DNA from: Larimichthys crocea
Lineage: Eukaryota > Chordata > Actinopteri > Sciaenidae
Assembly: GCF_000972845.2 (NCBI RefSeq)
Contig: NC_040022.1
Coordinates: 2,382,882-2,446,881 of the forward strand
Length of the DNA stretch: 64,000 nucleotides
Reading direction: 5' to 3'
Below the pieces are notes generated by a model. It was not told the DNA's origin and made no database searches. It saw only the letters and a program-made list of their open reading frames with translations. This document shows, piece after piece, positions 53,201-62,200 of the stretch (position 1 is the stretch's first letter; each line of letters opens with the position of its first letter). A program made the translations under genes and the position numbers.

Positions 53201-56200
53201 CAGCTCACCATACAGTACGTTGGACACATGTTTGGATGTTCTCCAGATTCTTAACATTCTTTGTGGCACCTTTTATAAAACCACTAAAGTAAGATGTATT
53301 TAGTGACTTCAAGAATTTTACGACTCATATCAGAAGTGATTGAATGTACTTTGGAGAAGAAATGAGGAACAGCAGCGTGGAGCAACAGCTATTGCCCTTT
53401 TCAGTGAGCATTTACATCTTACTCTCTGTCATGAGAGTTATCCAACCTGGTGCTTAAGAGTCTAAATTAGTTCAACCCCACGTGACGTGCCTGAAAAATT
53501 CTACATGTGCCCGCGTAGCCTTTTCTGATTGGTGGAGGCGTAGCCTGTCCGTTGAGTGGTTCGGCTAGCAGCAGCCTCCAGGAGGTCAAGTTCCACAGAC
53601 ATTCCTGATCTTTGCAGGACATTCCTTCCTCCTCCGACGCTCGCTGTCCAGAAAAAACAGCATCAAGACACACATACTCACATACTTCTGTGAGTTTACA
53701 CGCAACATCTGAAATTATGAAATCACGCATGTTTACACAGAGCTCCCCGAGGGGACGGCTCTGTCTAGACACAGAGGGCAAAACAACAAAATGTCTCGAA
53801 AGCGGCTAAATTCTGCTCCATTTTATCTTTAACATCATTCTAACTGCCGGGTGACGAACGAGGCTAAGTAAATGTTAGTTTTAACTTGGCAGTAAGTTTC
53901 TTTTCTCTTCATTTTTCTCACTTTTTCTTCCCATTTCTTCTCCCACCGTCTGCCCATTCAGGCCTGGGTCCTTCCTCGCTCCACCAGTCCCTCCCTCCAG
54001 GCTACCCACCTTCCCTGCCAGGCTCCATACCCCCTCCATACCAGTTTGCCAGGGACCCACAGTCTGGACAGCTCATAGTCATCCCCACTGAACACCTGCC
54101 ACACTACGGTATGAAAGCCACCTTATATATGTATAAATATGAGCGTGTGATGTTGGTTTAAAATTTACAATTTGATGTATTTAAGCAAAAATTAACAATC
54201 ATGTTTGAAACAGATGTTAGTATTAGTAATTACTACAAACAAACAAGTCCAAATCCAAGATCATTGACAGCCTCCATATGTTATTGTGGACTGTGCCAGA
54301 AGTTTTTGGTATCTGCTGCTTTACAGCACAAACAGGAGGAGAGTGATACACACTTCCTCTTAACGTGAGAGAAAACAAACTAATTTGAGGCGTCACAATA
54401 GAGCAGCGATTCATTTCTTAAAATTGAAGCAGTAACAATGCTGTCAAACATGCGTTCCTTCCTTTAACTTGGGTAAGAATGCTGCACAAACAGCCTCCAG
54501 TTTTCAAGTTTACAGTCTTCTTCATGTTCTCCTTTGTTGCTCTGCAGGAGGTGATGTACTAGAGCGTGGAGGCCCGGTGTGGTCCGGAGTTTACGGTACA
54601 GGCAGCTCGCTGCAGCATGCAGCCCAGCTCCAACTCCTCTCCCAGCAGCAGATGCTCCGACAACAGGAGCTCCTCATGATCCAGCAGCACACAGCGCAGG
54701 TCCTGGAGCTGCAGAGGAACGCACAGCTAGTCGTAAGTGGACTTTATGTTGTCGTCTGAATAACAAGACACAGTTCTGAGTGTTGAGTGAGTACGAAGCC
54801 GCCTCCTCTGCTGTGTTACAGGAGCGCTTAAAGGCCAGCGAGCACCGGCCGGAGATAGAAGAGAAAGCAGACAAGCGGAATGCCGACCCCAAACCTCGCC
54901 CCTCCTCGATATCCTCCCCGTCTCCTTCACCCATCCTGCATCCTCGCAAACCTCCCCCTCCCTCTCGCTCACCGACCCCGTCTACCTCCTCCCTCACCCC
55001 GCTGCCTCCGCTCCCGTCACCGGTGACCACCCTCAAGTCAGAGGATGGCGGGCAGAGAGTGTTGTCCCACCCACCGACACCCCTGCCTCACCTGCCCTCG
55101 CCTTGCTCAGCCTCTCCACCCCCGTCCTCGCCACGGCGGCCTAAACAGGAGGCTGCCGAGGAGGGGGAGGTGGGACGGAGGGAGCAGAGAGCAGGACAGA
55201 AGCCAGCCTCTGCAACTTTTCAAGGCATCTACTCAGGTGAGTCTGGAGAAACCGAACATTAAGCATCAGCTGCAGCTAAATTGTGATTCTAACTTTTCTA
55301 TTTTTACTCTGTTACGGCAGATCTCCCTCCAGGTTACCCGTACCAGTCCATCACCGCTCCATTCGGCTCACCTTTCCCACCTTATCACATCCCAGCACCC
55401 ACAGCGTCAAACACAGAAGTCGTCCCACCCCACCACTCCCGCTCTCCTGCCTCTGCTGCCCCTTTACCTTCAGTCCATCTCCATTCGAGGCTGCTGGATG
55501 CAGACATCAAGCCGCAGAAACTAGAGCCGTCAAAGGGATCCTGTCTCAAGCAGGAACCCGGCGTAGAGCAGCGTCCGCTTGACATGACACCAGAACCTCT
55601 AGGTCCTCTCCGGCGGAGCTGCAGCCCTTTACAAGCCAGACAGGACCGAGAGGGAGACCGGGAGGCCCCGAAGCTGAAGCCTCAACCGCTACCTCAGCAC
55701 GTCCCCAGCCCTCCGCCACCGCCACAACAAGCTGAAAGACTGGAAGAAGTTCGGGAGAAGGAGAAGGAAGGAGGGCAAATCAAAATGGAGGTGTCATCTT
55801 ACTCCTGTCAGGCAGCGTACCCTCTTCCTCCTCCGCTCATAGATGCAGAGCCTAAACCCGAGGCCATCAAGGATCCAGAGCGATACCCATCGTGCATCAC
55901 TGCAGTGTCAGACAGTCAGGAATCGGCTCAGATGTGTGCGTCGCTCGAGCAAACCGCCAGCGTCGTATGTGAACAAAAACGTCCAGACACTCCAATCACA
56001 CCCAGTCAGAAAGAAAGTGTCACCGAAACTCCCGTTTATCCTCCACCCACCTCCGACTCGCCGCTCCCGCTGGTCATCAGCCCACAGGATCCCATGGCAG
56101 GGATGCTCGCTCTGCTGACTGCCAGCGAGATCGCCCAGGCACGCCCCTGCACCCCTCCCGCCCCGATACTCGTCCCGCAGATAGAAAACCCTTCTCTGGA

Positions 56201-59200
56201 TGCAGACTGCAGCAGCGCTGGTGCTCTGGAGATGGTCGCATTGGAGGGGATGGCACTGCTTAGCCAAATGGCCCAACAGGAGATGGAGCACATCAGCCAG
56301 GAGCAAGGTTAGTAAATATGAGAAAAGGTAGAAGAGAGAGGCGCTGACACTAATATCCCTCTTAATGTTTTAATATCCTCTTCTTCCCATCCAGATCTGA
56401 CATTAGAGGGCCTGGACTGTCTTCTTGAAGCAAGCAGACAGATTTTGTTGGAGGCCATCGAAAAACAGTCCCACATCGATCTTCCGAGAACACTCGACCC
56501 CGACAAGAAGTACAGCTGGAGGCAGAGGAAGGAGGAGCCGGTGAGATGAAGACTAATGTCATCTGGTCACCCAATGATGTTAGAAAATGTGTCGGGGGTT
56601 TGGTAACACTTGTGACTTTTCTCTGTTCGCTGCAGTTGTACAGTAAAATGTCCGTGGACATGTTGGACGCAGTTGAAGTGGAGTACCGCGTTCGCCTGGC
56701 AGAGCTGCAGAAGACGTACAAGGAGAAGCAGAGAGATCTGAGCAAGCTGCAGAGACGCCGAGACAAACGGTGAGTCAAAAGATTGGACACACCTTCTCCT
56801 TTAATGGTTTCACATCTTCAGTGTTAATCACACTGCTGCTGTTGGATTGCACCTGTAAAAAATGTTCCCACACCTCCATCCCAGACAAACACTCACCTTT
56901 AACTCTTTTATACATATGTCAGTGAGCGGCAGCAGCAGGAGGACGAGAGGCGGAGTCTCACCAGACGTGGCAGAGGGCGACCAAGGAAGAGGAAACACTT
57001 GAGTACACCTCCCAAACTGGACAGCAGGCCTGGAAAGTGAGTGAGATCTACTACTCTGTTCAGCCAGTTTTACTAATTTATATGCAATACATGCAGTAAA
57101 AATACTCCGATGTCTTAGGGTGGGTAGGTCGGTGCAATACTCTGAGGACTCTGAAGCTGGGGATGGACAGAGGAAGAGGTTCAGGGTGTCCAGAGAAGAA
57201 GAGGAGGCCGAGGCGGGAAGTGGAGGGGTGAAGGTGAAGAAGAAGAAGAAAAAGAAGAAGAAGAGCTGGAACGACCAGGAGCCGTCCACCAGTCACGCTC
57301 TGGAGGTAGGAAGCAGCGTGTTTTTTTGACTTTGTCTGCAGTGTTGTGCCGTCGTTCAGATGAATTAATTTGTTGGGGGGGTTTTGTGGTGTTGTCAGGT
57401 GTTGAAGGCAAAGCGTGGTCACATGTGCGAGCAGGAGCAGCTGGCGTCAGACCTCGACAGAGCACTTTCGCTCTCGCAGCTCGGCTCGCTCGGCGCTTCT
57501 CGCAAACTTGCCTCCGGCTCCAAATTAGACAAGTCGAAGGGCAAGTCTGCGGAAAGTCGGATGAAGGAGCGTGGCGTCCACTCGTCTGCCAAAGGAGGGA
57601 AGCACAAGATAGCTGCCAAGGCTTCTGCTTCTTCGGATACCGTCCGCAAGATGAAAGGTCAGAAGAAGACTGCTTTGTTCTCTCCCATGAGATCAGAGCT
57701 CAGCAGCTGCTCCAACAGTGAGTACCTGAAGACGAGACATAACCGCTTTATGTGACTGATGCTGTCAGAGACGGACTAATAGAGTCTGAGTGATGTTTGC
57801 AGACACGGAGTCGCAGGTGATGCATGCCATGTAGTTTCAAAGTGATGAGGCTGGTTTACGATAGCAAAACTTTAACTTAATGTCCACTTACTGGTTTTCT
57901 CACTGTCAACAAATCCTGTAAAAAGGCCAAAACCAACAATGAACCGATCCTCCTGAGGGTACATTCAGACACAATCCAATTTTTCCATCCATTTGAGTGG
58001 AGATAGTTTGTTTTAGCAGCGACCTGTTGTGCAGAAGTTGAGCCAGATCCAACTTTTAGAAAAAACGCAACCCAACGTCACACTGCAGCCGCCAATCAGA
58101 CCCGTCAAACCTCCACAGTCAATCCAGTTTATTGTCAAGGTGAACACAGGTATTTGTATGCTCCCACTATCTAGATACCCGATCCCTGGATGTTCACCAG
58201 TGTGGTCTGAGGTCCCTTCGTCTTGCTGGCGTTGATGTGAAGGTGGTTGAGATCACACCAGTAGAAGTAGTATCCCTGTACGTGTCTTCTGGAGGCGACG
58301 GCGTTGTCTGAAGCAGCCACTTAGCGGTCAACTCCAGCCCCTTCTAACTTATTCATCCACTGCTGAAAATAATGGGGATTATTTTCAGCAGTGGATGAAT
58401 AAGTTAGTAACAAATGCTTTGTTCCAGTTTGAGTTGCCCCGATATTTGAGGAAATCATTTAGCACTGTTTGAAGAGTAGACGTAGAAGCAGTATCAGGCT
58501 ACAGAAGTGGAAAAACATTGATAGAAGGACTCGTTAGTTTTGTTCTTTTCATTGGATTTGTTGACATTTAGAAAACTAATAACGGTGGATTATCCTTTTA
58601 AACACTGACTCACAGGTTATTTATACTCACAACACTCGTCGTATGGAGAACATTTCCTCATCTAGACTATGTACATGTGCTTCATCCTCCTGAGACCAGC
58701 ATGCTGCATGGTCCTGGTGGTTTTATACAGTTACTTCATGGTAGCAGTAGTGGTCATCTGTTTAACGGGTCAAATGAAGTCCTGCTGGCCTCGCTTGAAG
58801 AGTCCTCAGGTCTTCTCAGGTTGTCATGTTGAGGTTTCGAGCACACATCTTCTTGTCTCTCTTCGCTTCATCAATCATTAACCGCACTTTCTCTGCACCA
58901 GACTCAGATTCAGAAGAGCACAATTCTGCTCGAGGGGGCTGGCCCCCTCTCTCAGGGACGCGTTCCCACGGCAACGTGACGAGGAAGAGGCGGTCCGCAT
59001 CGTCGCCGACGTCCCTGCTGTCCAGTCAGTCCAAGTCTCAGAAGAAACACAAGCACTTATCCCTGCTGCTGGAGGAAGCGGGCCTCAGCTCCTCTGACGA
59101 CTCCTTCGACCAAGGTTACTGACCAAATCTTACAGCTCCTCCTCGCCTCCTTCGCTGTTGAGTCAGACAGAAACAAAATGTGTCTTTGAGCCTCGTCACA

Positions 59201-62200
59201 GCTTGTGTCTTCGTTTGCGTTTCGCTACGGCAGCTGATTTTTCAAACTGTGCTTTAGCTCGACCATCCCTACCTCTCTTGCTGCTGGCTTCCCTGCAAAG
59301 TTGCCTTTTGTTTTTGTTTTGTTTTTTAAAAAGAGTTTTTCTATGGTGTTTTTTATTGCCTGGATTGCAAACCGTTTCTTTTTTTTGTTTGTTTGTTTTT
59401 GTAGCATTTGTACATTGAAAAATTGTGTGAATTGTGAGATTTTTTCATAAAGTTGTATTTGCAGTTTTTTGGTACCTATATAAGCTTTATTAAAGGTGTT
59501 GATTTGATTGGCACAGAAAGCGAAGCGCTGTGGTCCTTGTGTCTGCTTCATCTGTCTGTCCGTCTCGTCAGTCTGTCCAGCTGCCACTGCACCTCACACA
59601 TCCTTTTTTTTTTTTTAGACCGCTCTGTTCGTCAAATATCCCTTCAGTTCTCCTGGCAAACGTTGGGAAATAAAAAAACGTTTAAGGTTTGGGAAACTGA
59701 AACATTCACAGTCACACAGAGCTGAATCTGGTAGAACAAGCTGACGTTGAATGATAGTTCATGTTTATTGATGACGTGGTCCAGTTTTTCGGTGATGTCG
59801 GTGAAATAAACATACTACACATTACATGTTGGGGGATATTTGGACAATAGAGCTCCTCCTCTGTCTACTAAACCTTCAAATAACCCTTTTCCCTTTACGT
59901 TGCTCTCTCCGACACCTTGCTTTGTCTTCTCACCTTTCCCTCCTTCCCGTACCTACCCATGATGCTTTGAGTGTCTCTCAGCCTGTTCCATGTGCTTGTG
60001 CTGCTGCTGCTGCTTCTGCGACATTACAGAAGCTTGGCAAAGGACTAGCGCAGCCTTGAGCCCTACGCTACCTCGCTACTGTGGCTAAAGCTTTGCTTGA
60101 GCTTGACTGTGCTAAGGCCAGGCCTACGCTACGGCGAGGCTGCGCTGTTGCCGCCGCTGCGCTGTTTCCGCCCTGCCCTGAGGCCACACCCCTGTTCACC
60201 TGCTCTGTAAGTAGGAAGTGCCCCTACCTCTATTCTTCTGAAATTGAACCACATACACAGAACATTATCTTTATTTTATTTCACGTTTGTTTTTTTTTAA
60301 ATTTTTATTCACAAATTAAAGCTCATGAACGAGAGCCATGGTTACCCTCCACTCGCCCGACTTCAGGGTCTCCTGACGGCCTTGAAGGAAGGCTGGTTAG
60401 CGGCTGTAACCATGGCTGCTCAAACCTCATACCAACATTATACCAAAGGGGGCTCACAGGGCTGTCCTCTCAGTGCCTGCTTGTTGTTTCGTCTGCCAGC
60501 TACAGTTAACACATTGTGGATTCACAGTACCAACATATGAAGTCGATTTAGCTCCTAAATCAAGTCCAAACAACTTGAAATGAGCCACAATAAAAGTAAA
60601 AATTCAAATAAAGCCTCACAACTCTGAAGAATTAATGTTTTAGTTTTTTTAAAAATCTTGTTTTTGCTGACCTCTGTTGGTTTAAAGGGAATTTTTCAAC
60701 TTGGGGAGCCTAGTTAAGTGTGTTTTTGTGTCTAAATTGGAACAACAGTTTTTGAAATTGGTCCAGTATTGAGTGAGAGTCTGTTCACTGCAGTGTGTTT
60801 AATCCTCCGGGGAAATTGCACACTGTCGATGTACGTCCACTAAACTCGACAGGCTCAGATTGTTATTGCAAGTGTCTGACACCATCCTCGATCGCTTAGT
60901 TTGTTTGTGCTGTTGTGTGACTTTGGTGTTTTTAAATGGTCTCTGAACTAATGTGGTAAAAGTTGGATGATAACAACAAACAAACTTAACCGATGGAGGC
61001 GCCGGCAGACCAGCAACTCTGTTTCTGGTTAAACAAAAACTTCTATCTTTAGCTTCATTTCCATAATATCAGACACTTAGAACAACAATTGGAGCCTGCC
61101 AAGCCTTTAACGTCGATGGTGACGCCTCAGAGGAATTGCAGTTTTGCCATCAACACTGGATTAACTTCAAAAATTGTCATCCTCTTTAGATACTTTGGAA
61201 AAGAAGGATCCAGGTTAAAAAGTTCTCCATCAACTTCTCACCTTGCTGTAGTGATGTACAGGTGTACTCCAGTACAGCGTGACATCACTGCTAGCTGTGG
61301 TTACAGGTGCAACACATTTGAAAGCCAGAGAGGGCAGCAAACACAAGACCGTAGCTGATTGATGAAGATAATGACAAAAATATGAAAGTATGACTTTGTA
61401 CTGTGCATCCACCCTCAATGTTAACACTAACCCCTGAGGAGACGCTCCTCCTGCTCATCTGTTGCCAAGGATCTAACTGCTAACACACAGCTAACCAGCA
61501 GAGTGTGTGTGAATGTGTGTGTGCGCGCCTTTAGACTTGGAGGATTATGTGTTTTCACTTCTCTTTCTGTCTCTGAAGGTTTTTTTCAAATAATAAATTA
61601 TGTCTGAGTCAGTTTTTCAGCTCACATGTTCTCAGCAGCTGTGTCTCTCATGCATGTATTTTCCTTTCTGTATCTTGCTTACACAGCGTTACAGTGTGAA
61701 GGCGGTGGAAGTCTATCTCCTCTCTTAGCTCTGTTGTCTCTGATCAGCCTACATGTTTAGTGTGTATTTGTGCAGACAGTGTGTTAATGTAAGGCCCAGG
61801 CTGCTGTTTACTGTCACACAGGGTTTTCTCGATCGTCATTCTTTGGTTAATTCATCATCTCGACGGTGTAGTCTTTGTGTTTGCAGTCCGTACAAACAGT
61901 AGGAAGTGATTTGACCTTTGGTCCAGCACCCACACCGCCACAGCCACATTCCATCTCTGAGTTTTAAAAAAAATCTTTTCTCTGAAACAGAAACCTCAGA
62001 GGACGACGACGAAGACAACGAGGATGAGTCCGATTCGGACGACGATGACGGTGGCTGTGAGGAGAGCGGGCTGGGTCTTCTGGCCAGGTTTGCGGCAAGC
62101 GCCCTCCCTGTCAGCTCCACCCCGCTGAGCAGCCTTCTCCATGATGGCAAACACCGCAGCCGGCAAAGCACTTTGGGTAACAAAACACAACCACAGCAAC

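Noticed and set aside
58344..58407. MicroRNA precursor
   Set aside because: The stem is perfect and the loop is only 4 nt; animal pre-miRNAs have larger loops and longer imperfect stems.
59950..60210. An extra tnrc18 coding exon with a CTG repeat
   Set aside because: Stops occur in all three frames after the possible acceptor, and the exons on either side already join in frame and match human.
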